Assembly: GCA_900545215.1 (NCBI GenBank) | Contig: UQXW01000038.1 | Location: 1-21,144 of the forward strand | Direction: 5' to 3' | Length of the DNA stretch: 21,144 bases | DNA from: an uncultured Bacteroidota bacterium | Lineage (GTDB): Bacteria > Bacteroidota > Bacteroidia > Bacteroidales > P3 | Shown here: positions 7,500 through 14,996 of the stretch, in pieces | How the letters are laid out: every line of letters starts with the position of its first letter | Position numbering within the stretch: the first letter of the stretch is position 1 | Position numbers and translations under genes: made by a program | Notes under the pieces: generated by a model | Databases searched by the model: none | What the model saw: the letters and a program-made list of their open reading frames with translations, nothing else | Told to the model about the DNA's origin: nothing

Positions 7500-8528
7500 T
7501 CACTTATTGAAGTATGTTCTTAATGTGTTATTGCCTATGGCTTCGGAGATTGCCACTTGTTTGAGTATGGTAGGGGCTGCTATGCCGCTTTGGAAGCTGT
7601 TTGTGCCTGTAATTACGTTTGCCTCGTCCCACAAACCCGATTGCAGGAACATATCCAAGGTTTTTCGTCCCCCCTCCACGACAATGGAACAAATCTTCTG
7701 CTCATACAAATAATCCAACATGCGTTTCACCGTCTGCGTGTCTCTTTCCAGTCGTACGTATGTGTTTCTTCCGTCCTTGAAGTCCTTTTTGAAGTTGAAG
7801 ATATAGGTATCTTGTGAATTATCTTTGAGGTGCATTTGTGCAGGAAGGCTGAGTTCTTTGTCGAAAACGATACGCTTGGGATTTCTTCCGCCATAATATC
7901 GTACGTTCAGTTGAGGGTTGTCCTGCATTGCGGTACGGTAACCGACCATTATGGCATCCTCTTCACTTCTCTGCTTGTGCGTCCATATCCTGATGGCATC
8001 ATTGCTTATCCAAGCACTCTTTCCCTCCTGTGCCATGAAGCCATCGGCCGTTTCGGCGTACTTTAATATCACGTATGGTCGCTTTTCGTTTTGATTGGTG
8101 AAGAAGCGACGATTGAGAAACGCCCCTTCGCTTTCCAACACGCCTGTAACGACATCGATACCTGCCTCTTTCAGCAACCTTATTCCGCCTCCCGACACCT
8201 TGGGATTGGGGTCTGTGTTGGCGATAACGCAACGCCTTATGCCGCTATCTATTATCAACTTTGCACAAGGCGGTGTCTTCCCCCAATGACAGCAAGGCTC
8301 CAATGCCACATAAATAGTCGAGTTTTTCAAAAGGCTTTTGTCCCTGACCGAAGCCACTGCGTTGACTTCCGCATGAGCCTGCCCGCATTTTCTATGCCAG
8401 CCCTCGCCGATTACGTCCCCATTATACACAATCACAGAACCCACCATCGGATTCGGACTCACCGAACCCGCACCGAGACGTGCCAGTTCAAAGCAACGTC
8501 TCATATATATATTATCTTGTTCGCTCAT
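7500..8528 (-). CDS. ribD: Bifunctional riboflavin deaminase/reductase RibD
   Basis: Performs steps two and three of riboflavin synthesis: zinc-dependent deamination of the diaminopyrimidine intermediate, then NADPH-dependent reduction of its ribose. The N-terminal deaminase domain (about 1-145) has the zinc site His52-Ala-Glu54, with the proton-shuttling Glu54, plus Cys79 and Cys88 in EPCCHWGKTPPC (77-88). The C-terminal reductase domain begins near KRPYVILKYAETADG and ends at about 342, including 'VEGGRKTLDMFL'. Length is normal. It lies 38 nt downstream of the putative restriction endonuclease on the same strand. I found no clear promoter in that gap, so it may depend on transcription from the restriction-modification genes. 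Its sequence is more GC-rich than the neighbouring pair (34 of 60 bases at 8161-8220). Confidence 0.97.
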   Translation of the reverse strand: MSEQDNIYMRRCFELARLGAGSVSPNPMVGSVIVYNGDVIGEGWHRKCGQAHAEVNAVASVRDKSLLKNSTIYVALEPCCHWGKTPPCAKLIIDSGIRRCVIANTDPNPKVSGGGIRLLKEAGIDVVTGVLESEGAFLNRRFFTNQNEKRPYVILKYAETADGFMAQEGKSAWISNDAIRIWTHKQRSEEDAIMVGYRTAMQDNPQLNVRYYGGRNPKRIVFDKELSLPAQMHLKDNSQDTYIFNFKKDFKDGRNTYVRLERDTQTVKRMLDYLYEQKICSIVVEGGRKTLDMFLQSGLWDEANVITGTNSFQSGIAAPTILKQVAISEAIGNNTLRTYFNK

Positions 8529-8566
8529 TTCGTTATTCTATATTGATAATCAAACGCAAGAAATCC

Positions 8567-9730
8567 TTAAAGCGAAATAATGTCAAGCAAGAAAGTTTTG
8601 GCTTTCTCTATATCTAAAACATTTATAAAATCTTTGCTTTCAAGAATGTTGTTCAGTGCCTCTCCATTAAACTGTGTTACTCCTCTGGAATTACGTCCAG
8701 ACCAATGGGATTGGACAAACGTTGCTTCTATAAGACTTTTGTGATAAACGGAAACCAATTTCGCAGCAACAATTCCTTTTTCATCTATTCCTATCAGGTA
8801 GAAAAACAATATACTCCGACCATCTGACATGGTTTCAAGGAACTTGTCGATATTGTAAGCCTTTGGGTTGGAATGTAAATAAAGAATTTTGGTCTTGATG
8901 TCGGTATATGTCTTTCCTATTCGGTATTCCTTACAATAGTCTCCAAGAGTATTTTTTGTGGTATAATCAGGAATTTCTTCTTTTCTTACAGCCTCCAAAA
9001 GCATTTTACGTTCCACTTCATCAGAAGTAATCAAAGCTTCTATCAGACGACCTCTTACATTTGTGTTTTCTATATGAGCGGCACATAATATACCCTCATA
9101 GCACTTCTTGAGTCTGCTTTCCAAATCTTGATACAGGTTATCAAAATCCCCACTCTTCAAAAAAGTTTGAGCCAAATCGACAGATGAAAGTATCTTTGCC
9201 CGATTTATGTCGGTTACTTCAAATTTCTTCCCAACAGGAACAATGTTGTTTGTATTGTAAACAAGTCTGCGAAGATTTTCCTCCCAGGAAAGAGAATGGA
9301 ATGCGAATAAAGTCTCAAAATTCTCCGGTAAGCAGTTTTCCAATCCCTGATATACCTTGATAATATCGCTTCCATTGAAGCTACCTCTTATATTGGTTTC
9401 CGTAAGTTCCTTTGAAGAATGGCTGACTTTGGAAAGAAAGGTAGTGTTTGCAAGATATATACTGTTATTAAGCCCGTTTGCTCGAACCAAAAGGACGAAA
9501 AATGGTTTTGTATCGTATTTTTGTAACTTTGAAAGGGACAAAACAGTATTGGAAAACGATTTATTCTTGGAGTATGATACTCTTACGGAAAAATAATCGC
9601 AAAAATAAACTTTTCCATCTTGACTAAGGGAAAATTCATTTTTCAGGAAATTAATCATTTCTGCTTTATCGTCGGTCTTAAACGATAAAACACGATTAAT
9701 GAAGTCTTTGATACTATTCTTCATCTCCAA
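8567..9730 (-). CDS. Putative type II restriction endonuclease, family unrecognised
   Basis: A 387-residue protein without a signal peptide or membrane segment. I do not recognise its family from sequence. Its role is inferred from position: it overlaps the end of the DNA methyltransferase gene by 17 nt in another frame (11 nt if the second ATG at 9724 is used) and shares its low GC content (16 of 60 bases at 8581-8640, 20 of 60 at 8881-8940). No classical PD-(D/E)xK or HNH signature is clear. Two conserved-looking blocks stand out. One is N-terminal, around residues 45-75 (CDYFSVRVSYSKN, then SNTVLSLSKLQKYD). The other is C-terminal, around 325-360 (QSHWSGRNSRGVTQFNGEAL), whose HW-GR-SRG residues are plausible catalytic or DNA-contacting positions. 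Alternative roles, such as a modification-dependent accessory factor, cannot be excluded. Recognition sequence is unknown. Confidence 0.6.
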   Translation of the reverse strand: MEMKNSIKDFINRVLSFKTDDKAEMINFLKNEFSLSQDGKVYFCDYFSVRVSYSKNKSFSNTVLSLSKLQKYDTKPFFVLLVRANGLNNSIYLANTTFLSKVSHSSKELTETNIRGSFNGSDIIKVYQGLENCLPENFETLFAFHSLSWEENLRRLVYNTNNIVPVGKKFEVTDINRAKILSSVDLAQTFLKSGDFDNLYQDLESRLKKCYEGILCAAHIENTNVRGRLIEALITSDEVERKMLLEAVRKEEIPDYTTKNTLGDYCKEYRIGKTYTDIKTKILYLHSNPKAYNIDKFLETMSDGRSILFFYLIGIDEKGIVAAKLVSVYHKSLIEATFVQSHWSGRNSRGVTQFNGEALNNILESKDFINVLDIEKAKTFLLDIISL

Positions 9731-10715
9731 ATAAATTTGTTGATTGTATAGGTTTGGCTGAATGCTTCTTGTTTATCTTCTTTTGTAAAGCCAATGTATT
9801 TCTTTCCCAGAAGACATTATCGCTGTAGCCTTGTATTTCTTTATCCTCATCTGCCATATTTAATCTTTTTGCTGCGTAGAAACAATATTCTTCGTTAATC
9901 TCCACTCCACAAAAGTTTCTTCCAAGTTTTTTTGCAACCACTCCGGTCGTACCACTACCCAAGAAAGGATCGAAGACTAAGTCTCCTGCTTTGGAAGAAG
10001 CCAGAATCAATTTTGCAATCAACTTTTCCGGCTTTTGCGTCGGGTGATTTGTGTTTTCGGGCATTGACCAAAACGGAACGCTTATATCGTCCCAGAAATT
10101 GGATGGGTATGTCAATCTGAAATTTCCTTCATCTGTTTCATTCCAATCTTTTGCCACTCCGTTCTCTCTGTAAGGAGCTATTACCTTTCGTTTCATTTTG
10201 ACTGCTTCTACATTGAAGAAATAATCCTTAGGATTTTTTACTGCGAACCAAAGGTCTTCCATTGAATTTTTCCAGTTGTTCATCGCACCACGCCCTTTTT
10301 CCCTTTGCCATGTTATTCGATTCAATACATAGAGATGACGTTCTAATACTCTTTGAAGAGAAGATGTACATTTCCAATCACCACACAAATAAAGAGAACC
10401 AGACGGCTTCAACTTCTTACACAATATAGATAACCAAGACTCTACATACTCTTCATATTTTTCGGCATTCATTGAATTAAACTTGAAACCGTTGAAATTC
10501 TTATCAAGGTTATATGGTGGATCAACGATGATTAAATCCGCAAATTCGTTGGGCAAGAAGCCCAAAACTTCAAATAAATCGGCGTTTATCACCTTATTGT
10601 AAAAATCCAATCCGTCATGTATATCATCTTTTCCTATTATGCAATGTTTAAGTTTAGGTATTTCATTTTCTTCAATCACTACACTACGGTTTCTCCCTGC
10701 TCTGATTTTCTTCAT
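9714..10715 (-). CDS. Beta-class DNA methyltransferase (N6-adenine or N4-cytosine)
   Basis: S-adenosylmethionine-dependent DNA methyltransferase of 333 residues, most likely protecting sites cut by the adjacent putative endonuclease. Catalytic motif IV, DPPYNL (65-70), comes before the AdoMet-binding motif I, DPFLGSGTT (249-257), which defines the beta class. Between them lie WKNSMEDLWF (148-157, motif VIII region), a central target-recognition stretch, and HPTQKP (224-229, motif X region). DPPY suits either exocyclic amino target, and sequence alone does not settle adenine versus cytosine. Composition is AT-richer than prmC (22 of 60 GC at 10201-10260 against 32 of 60 at 11161-11220). It is divergent from prmC, and a matching promoter overlaps the prmC start. 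The C-terminal tail (about 300-333) is lysine-rich and variable. Confidence 0.92.
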   Translation of the reverse strand: MKKIRAGRNRSVVIEENEIPKLKHCIIGKDDIHDGLDFYNKVINADLFEVLGFLPNEFADLIIVDPPYNLDKNFNGFKFNSMNAEKYEEYVESWLSILCKKLKPSGSLYLCGDWKCTSSLQRVLERHLYVLNRITWQREKGRGAMNNWKNSMEDLWFAVKNPKDYFFNVEAVKMKRKVIAPYRENGVAKDWNETDEGNFRLTYPSNFWDDISVPFWSMPENTNHPTQKPEKLIAKLILASSKAGDLVFDPFLGSGTTGVVAKKLGRNFCGVEINEEYCFYAAKRLNMADEDKEIQGYSDNVFWERNTLALQKKINKKHSAKPIQSTNLFGDEE

Positions 10716-10780
10716 CTTTTCTCTAATACTTGTATGTTCGATTCCGTCAAATACTTGCTGATTGTTACATTCAAATTGGC

Positions 10781-10788
10781 TAATTTTG
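10781..10788 (+). promoter_or_regulatory. Possible -7 box for prmC
   Basis: TAATTTTG on the plus strand fits TAnnTTTG and lies 33 bp before the prmC ATG. No TTG sits at the usual 19-nt spacing upstream (nearest spacings are 16 and 23 nt), so this is a weak call. Confidence 0.35.
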
Positions 10789-10806
10789 CAACTTTATTTG
10801 CAGCGA

Positions 10807-10837
10807 CAAAAGTACGAAAAATGCGGATACCTTCAAA
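10807..10837 (-). promoter_or_regulatory. Candidate promoter for the methyltransferase operon
   Basis: On the minus strand TTTG (10837-10834) is followed by exactly 19 nt and TACTTTTG (10814-10807), a full match to the Bacteroidota consensus. It would give a leader of roughly 85-90 nt before the methyltransferase ATG at 10715. The element spans the prmC ATG (10821), so the two divergent transcription units share this DNA. Confidence 0.6.
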
Positions 10838-11705
10838 CAAAGTACAGGACATCGTTCGTTTTGCCCATTCGGAGTTGGACGATGTTTACGGAAAAGAAGA
10901 GGTGCGGGCGATGGTTTATCGCTTATTGGAACACTTTGCAGGCTTGTCCTTTAACAAGATATTGTCCGAGCCAAGCATGGGAGTGAGTGAGTCGGAACTT
11001 CTGAAAATACACTTCGGCATAAAGGATTTAAAACGGAACAGACCTTTGCAATACATAATCGGAGCATGCGATTTCCTTGATACTGAAATATTACTGTCCC
11101 GCAAAGTATTGATTCCACGCCCCGAGACCGAGGAATTGACAAGTATCATAATCAAAGAGAACTCTTTACGAAGCAGTTTGAAGATTGCCGACCTCGGTTG
11201 CGGCAGCGGTTGCATTGCGATTGCATTGGCAAAACATCTTCCGAATAGTGAGATTTATGCTTTTGACATCAGTGATGATGCTCTTGCACAAACCGAAGAG
11301 AATGCGGCTCATAACGGCGTTAATATCAACATTCGCAAAGCCGATATGAGAGAAGGTTTGCCGGAAAAGACGTTCTTCGATATTATAGTCTCCAATCCGC
11401 CGTATGTGAGGGAGAGCGAGAAAAGCATGATGAAGCCGAACGTGATGGAATACGAACCTCATACTGCTTTGTTTGTCAAGGACGAAAATCCATTGGAGTT
11501 TTATCATAGCATTGCTTCGATAGCGGAATATTCTCTCAAAGAAAACGGGGAAATATACATGGAAACGAACGAAGCACTTTGCCATGAAACGGAGTTGATT
11601 TTCACTTCCTTGAACTACGAAACCCAAAGGGGCAAAGATTTCTTCGGAAAGGACAGAATGCTCTTTGCAAGAAAAAAACAGACTTGCACCTTGCCAAATC
11701 GCTAA
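10821..11705 (+). CDS. prmC: Peptide chain release factor N5-glutamine methyltransferase
   Basis: Methylates the glutamine of the GGQ motif in release factors RF1 and RF2, improving translation termination. The 294-residue protein has the family layout: an N-terminal helical release-factor-binding domain (about 1-85), IPRPETEEL (98-106), the AdoMet-binding loop DLGCGSGCIA (124-133) and the catalytic NPPY (192-195) inside SNPPYVRESE. I choose the ATG at 10821, because homology-like sequence begins there and the upstream in-frame extension from 10617 is the reverse side of the methyltransferase gene. It is the only long protein gene on the plus strand. Its 3' end carries the -33 box of the following tRNA gene. 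The start codon lies under the promoter of the divergent restriction-modification genes. Confidence 0.96.
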   Translation: MRIPSNKVQDIVRFAHSELDDVYGKEEVRAMVYRLLEHFAGLSFNKILSEPSMGVSESELLKIHFGIKDLKRNRPLQYIIGACDFLDTEILLSRKVLIPRPETEELTSIIIKENSLRSSLKIADLGCGSGCIAIALAKHLPNSEIYAFDISDDALAQTEENAAHNGVNINIRKADMREGLPEKTFFDIIVSNPPYVRESEKSMMKPNVMEYEPHTALFVKDENPLEFYHSIASIAEYSLKENGEIYMETNEALCHETELIFTSLNYETQRGKDFFGKDRMLFARKKQTCTLPNR

Positions 11706-11720
11706 AAAATTCTACCTTTG
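11691..11720 (+). promoter_or_regulatory. Promoter of tRNA-Ser
   Basis: TTG (11691-11693), exactly 19 nt, then TACCTTTG (11713-11720), matching the Bacteroidota consensus. The -7 box ends 6 bp before the mature tRNA 5' end, so the primary transcript would have almost no leader. The -33 box is inside the last codons of prmC. Confidence 0.8.
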
Positions 11721-11726
11721 CAAAAC

Positions 11727-11811
11727 GGAAAGTTGGCAGAGTGGTCGAATGCAACGGTTTCGAAAGCCGTCGATCTTCACGGATCCGGGGGTTCGAATCC
11801 CTCACTTTCCG
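11727..11811 (+). tRNA. tRNA-Ser (anticodon CGA)
   Basis: An 85-nt class II tRNA. The acceptor stem GGAAAGT (11727-11733) pairs fully with ACTTTCC (11804-11810), followed by discriminator G. The anticodon stem ACGGT/GCCGT holds the 7-nt loop TTCGAAA, giving anticodon CGA, which reads the serine codon UCG. A long variable arm (around CGATCTTCACGGATC) is typical of tRNA-Ser. The T arm has GGTTCGAATCC. The 3' CCA is not encoded. It has its own promoter and terminator. Confidence 0.96.
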
Positions 11812-11816
11812 CTTAG

Positions 11817-11847
11817 ATGGGGAAGTCTTTTGACTTTCCCATTTTTT
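11817..11847 (+). terminator. Intrinsic terminator of tRNA-Ser
   Basis: Arms at 11817-11827 and 11832-11842 pair over 11 positions, with one G-U wobble, around a TTTT loop. The hairpin runs straight into a six-T run (11842-11847). It lies 5 bp past the tRNA and would end both the tRNA and any prmC read-through transcript. Confidence 0.9.
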
Positions 11848-12097
11848 ATTTGTAGAGATTGACCGTGGAGTTCGTTATTCTTGAAGACATTTTCATCAGA
11901 AAATCTCTCACTTTTCACAAGAAATCGAGAGGTAAACGAACTTTATATGTTTGTTTATCGTCCAAAACCGGCAAAAAAAAATCAAGAAATGTTTCACCTT
12001 ACGCCTTCATACATTTCCCGAATGTTCATACACTTGATACGAAACATCGCTTTTTAACTCATAAGACGAAGTCTCATGGTAAGTTCTATAAAGAAGT
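11848..12097. other. Gene-free stretch between tRNA-Ser and IS remnant
   Basis: A 250-bp AT-rich stretch. The open frame at 11859-12113 gives a basic peptide with no recognisable features and runs into the hairpin at 12098-12151, so I do not call it a gene. No repeat of the tRNA 3' end was seen, which argues against a tRNA-targeted integrative element boundary here. Confidence 0.5.
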
Positions 12098-12151
12098 GCA
12101 ATGGTTTTTGTAATGTTTTTCTTACCGCAAAACATTACAAAAAACCATTGC
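12098..12151. repeat. Strong near-perfect palindrome
   Basis: The left arm (12098-12120, starting GCAATGG) and right arm (12129-12151, ending CCATTGC) are reverse complements over about 22 bp, except for one extra T/A pair in the right arm. A loop of about 8 nt centred on CTTACCG separates them. No T-run follows on either strand, so termination is not the obvious role. It lies just upstream of the IS remnant and may be a MITE-like or IS-associated structure. Confidence 0.8.
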
Positions 12152-12185
12152 TGTCCGATAAAACTTTTGAAAGGGAGATAAATTA

Positions 12186-12215
12186 GGGCTGACACTTCTC
12201 ACGAGGTATCAGCCC
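12186..12215. repeat. Stem-loop at the 5' side of the IS remnant
   Basis: GGGCTGA (12186-12192) pairs with TCAGCCC (12209-12215). The pairing can extend to 13-bp arms (12186-12198 with 12203-12215) if two imperfect pairs are tolerated. It is followed by TATCTTTG (12223-12230), a -7-like box, and then the decayed transposase start. It may be the subterminal structure or left end of the insertion sequence. Confidence 0.5.
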
Positions 12216-12251
12216 ATTTGGTTATCTTTGCTTTGCTAAAAATAAGTAACC

Positions 12252-13115
12252 ATAAGCAAAAATAGTAATTTTAACTGACAGACACCCTTGCAAGTGTTAT
12301 AAGGGACAGACACACGAGTCTAAGGATTGGGAGAAACTGCTCTACATGATGGCTTTCACCACAATAACACTCTTTGACAACATACTCAAAGAAAGTTGGG
12401 CGACAATCCAAATCAGGCAAAAAGAAAGGCGGCATGAAAGTGCATACAGTAATGAAGTACCATGTCGGTGCAGTTCACATCTGCTGCAAAACACGACCAT
12501 TACCTGCTGAAGGAGGTGCATCTACCAAAAGATTCTACTTTGGCAATGAATAGGGGTTACGTTGACATTGCACAATTCCAACGTTTTAGCGAAGAAGGCG
12601 TGTGCTACGTGACCAAAATAAAGAAAAACCTCAAATTCGAGGTACTTGTATCCGTCTCGTACACCAACACAGAGGGATTAGTAACGCACATTGTCTAAAA
12701 AGTGTGTTTTACAAGAGGGGAACTCAACAACGAAGCACGAAGGGTAGTGCTATTGACCAACAACTTTGAGTTCACGGTAGAGGATATTTCTGAAATTTAC
12801 CGCCTTAGATGGGCTATCGAGTCGTTATACAAACAACTGAAACAGAATTTTCCGCTTCATTTTTTCTATGGAGGTAGCGTAAACGCCATACAAATACAGA
12901 CATGGGTGGTTCTGATTATCAATCTGCTGATAACAATTCTGTCAAGAAGCATCAAAAGGCACTGTGCATTCTCGCAGGTTGTTACCATGTACGACTTATG
13001 CTTATGTACTACGTTGATTTTATCGCATTCATGGAGAAACCGGAGAAGATATGAAATGATATCCTCGCAAAAAAAGATACAAAAAGCACCACCGGAACCA
13101 ACTCTTTTCGATTAA
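12252..13115 (+). pseudogene. Inactivated IS4-family (DDE) transposase
   Basis: Remnant of a Bacteroidales-type IS4 transposase. The likely old start at 12252 is now ATA, and about 15 codons follow with a frame disruption. The expected N-terminal domain is largely missing. Recognisable protein resumes near 12304 (THESKDWEKLLY), then TTITLFDNILKE, and shifts frame to give VGRQSKSGKKKGGMKVHTVM. A second shift near 12470 leads into VQFTSAAKHDHYLLKEVHLP. An in-frame TAA at 12696-12698 follows THIV. The rest (NNEARRVVLLTNNFEF to APPEPTLFD at 13115) is well preserved and contains the YRLRWAIESLYKQLK block with the catalytic Glu. At the positions where catalytic Asp residues are expected I read Ala (MAFTTITLFD) and Asn (MNRGYVD). 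It is non-functional. Confidence 0.88.
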
Positions 13116-13330
13116 GTGGGCTTAGTTTGAAAGAAAGAATACCCGAAGTCAGATTTTACAAGGCTTCGGACAGGATATTTATCATCTTCGTTTTACCGGG
13201 CAGCAATATCTCTTATTATGTCGTCAAAAATGTTTCGTTGTGTCTCTAGGTATCCTATTTCTCCATCACCTTGCCAACGCTCAGAGCCATGCTTTTCCCT
13301 TGCGGTACGAGAGCGGTACGGAAATAGACG
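13116..13330. other. Gene-free stretch downstream of IS remnant
   Basis: No supportable gene. A short direct repeat GCGGTACG occurs twice around 13300-13320. No right-end terminal inverted repeat matching the 12181-12215 region is clear, so the right edge of the insertion sequence cannot be fixed. Confidence 0.5.
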
Positions 13331-13368
13331 CAAAAACGGTCACAATCGATTGTTATCGAGAGTGACCG
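13331..13368 (-). terminator. Intrinsic terminator of the dusB-uvrB-mnmE operon
   Basis: CGGTCAC (13337-13343) pairs with GTGACCG (13362-13368), and an inner TCGAT/ATCGA stem (13346-13350 with 13355-13359) extends it past a 2-nt internal loop. On the minus strand the hairpin is followed by TTTTTG (13336-13331). It lies about 75 bp past the mnmE stop. Confidence 0.75.
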
Positions 13369-13442
13369 CAAAAAAAGAAAAGCAATCGGTGTTAGCCTTT
13401 AACTATATAATATGAGAATTTGTGCGAGTTGGTAATCGGCCA

Positions 13443-14993
13443 TCATTTGCCGATGCAGAAATTTGAGAATATGTTGTTAAGGACTTCGTCTGTGGTTACT
13501 TCTCCTGTTATTTCACCCATGTAGTGTATTGCTTCTCTTATATCGGATACTATTATATCTGTCGGTTGTCCGGATTCGAGGCTTTCTTCTGCAACGAGCA
13601 TGGCTGCAAGGGTACGCATCATCACATCGTAATGACGAGCATTGGTAACCATTATTTCATTGCTCTTGTCGTCTCTGTCGGTAATGGATATAATCCTGTT
13701 GATCAATGTGTCTATTCCTATGTGCTTTGCTGCGGAAATTTGTATCGATTTCATCTCATTCCATTTCTTCTGTTGCACTTTGGTGGAACGGACAAGATCC
13801 ATCTTATTACATATAACGATTATCTTCTTGCCTTCGAGGCTGACTTGTGTATCCAACAACATCAGTTCGGCCTGTGCATCATCGGACGAAGTTTGCGTAA
13901 GATCGCAGACATATAGTATTATGGCTGCTTTTTCGATTGCCTTGATGGAACGTTCTATTCCTTCACGTTCTATTTCGTCTTTTGCACTTCTTATTCCTGC
14001 GGTATCGATAAATCTGTATTCCAATCCTTCCAACTGTATGCTTTCTTCGATTGTGTCTCGTGTCGTGCCACTGATTGGAGATACTATTGCTCTGTTTTCA
14101 TTCAATAAGGTATTGAAAAGGGTTGACTTTCCGGAATTCGGCTTACCTATGATTGCAACAGGAATACCGTTTTTGAATGCATCACCGGCTGCAAAACTCT
14201 TAACCAATGTCTCCAATTCGGATATTGTATTCTTCATCAAACCTTTCATGTCGTTTCTATCGGCGAACTCGGCATTTTCTTCTGCAAAGTCCAATTCCAA
14301 TTCCAAAAGGCTCAACAACTTCACAAGTTCTTCTCTTACTTGCGTTATTTTTTCTCTGTACCCTCCGCGAAGTTGTTGCATGGCGAGTTTGTGTGCCACT
14401 CCTGTTCTTGCACTTATCAAATCGGCTATTGCTTCTGCTTGCGTAAGATCCATTTTGCCGTTCAAGAAGGCTCTTTGAGAAAATTCTCCGTTGTTGGCTA
14501 TTCTCGCTCCATGGTTAATCATGCTCAACATGATTTGCTGTTGGATATAAACAGAACCGTGATGCATTACTTCCACCATGTCTTCTCCGGAGAAACTGTT
14601 GGGTGCATAATAGATGACGCACATAACCTCATCTATTATGTTGTCTTTCGTATCCACTATAAAGCCATGTCGCAGTATGGACGGTTTGCTGCCTTTCAAA
14701 ACACATTTCAATCCGTCTTTTGTAACGAATATTTCGTTTATGATCGCAATGGCTCTCGTTCCTGTCATTCTTACTATTCCCAATGCGGACGTTCCTCTCA
14801 CAGTTGCAGGGGCACAGATGGTATCTGTTTGTCTGATTTGTGGGTTTTCCGCTTGTCCGAACATTTGATTCGGTTCGAATACGAAATTTTGCACCTGTTC
14901 GCTTTGTGATATTTCGGAATTTACTTTCTGTTCCGTTGTCGGATTCTCGACCTGCTCGACTGTCGGGTTTACTTCTGTCTCCATGTTTTCCAT
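13443..14993 (-). CDS. mnmE: tRNA uridine-5-carboxymethylaminomethyl modification GTPase MnmE
   Basis: With MnmG it forms the cmnm5 side chain at the wobble uridine (U34) of several tRNAs, using GTP, tetrahydrofolate and glycine. The canonical protein starts at TDTICAPA (56-63). The G domain shows G1 GKPNSGKST (283-291), G2 TTRDT (310-314), G3 DTAGIR (330-335) and G4 NKMD (396-399). The essential C-terminal CIGK (513-516) is intact. The odd feature is the N-terminus: about 50 extra residues rich in Glu, Gln, Asn, Pro and Val ahead of the folate-binding domain, making 516 residues against the usual 450-465. The ATG at 14993 lies 3 nt after the uvrB stop, which supports it, but Met44 (14864) would give a more typical length. 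It is the last gene of the operon. Confidence 0.96.
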   Translation of the reverse strand: MENMETEVNPTVEQVENPTTEQKVNSEISQSEQVQNFVFEPNQMFGQAENPQIRQTDTICAPATVRGTSALGIVRMTGTRAIAIINEIFVTKDGLKCVLKGSKPSILRHGFIVDTKDNIIDEVMCVIYYAPNSFSGEDMVEVMHHGSVYIQQQIMLSMINHGARIANNGEFSQRAFLNGKMDLTQAEAIADLISARTGVAHKLAMQQLRGGYREKITQVREELVKLLSLLELELDFAEENAEFADRNDMKGLMKNTISELETLVKSFAAGDAFKNGIPVAIIGKPNSGKSTLFNTLLNENRAIVSPISGTTRDTIEESIQLEGLEYRFIDTAGIRSAKDEIEREGIERSIKAIEKAAIILYVCDLTQTSSDDAQAELMLLDTQVSLEGKKIIVICNKMDLVRSTKVQQKKWNEMKSIQISAAKHIGIDTLINRIISITDRDDKSNEIMVTNARHYDVMMRTLAAMLVAEESLESGQPTDIIVSDIREAIHYMGEITGEVTTDEVLNNIFSNFCIGK

Positions 14994-14996
14994 ATT

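Noticed and set aside
10617..10820. Extended N-terminus for PrmC
   Set aside because: This is the complementary strand of the methyltransferase start and its leader; the family homology begins at the ATG at 10821.
11859..12113. 84-codon open frame after tRNA-Ser
   Set aside because: No recognisable features, basic low-complexity composition, and it runs into the hairpin at 12098.
11727..12300. tRNA-Ser as an attachment site for an integrative element
   Set aside because: I saw no second copy of the tRNA 3' end and no integrase in the window.
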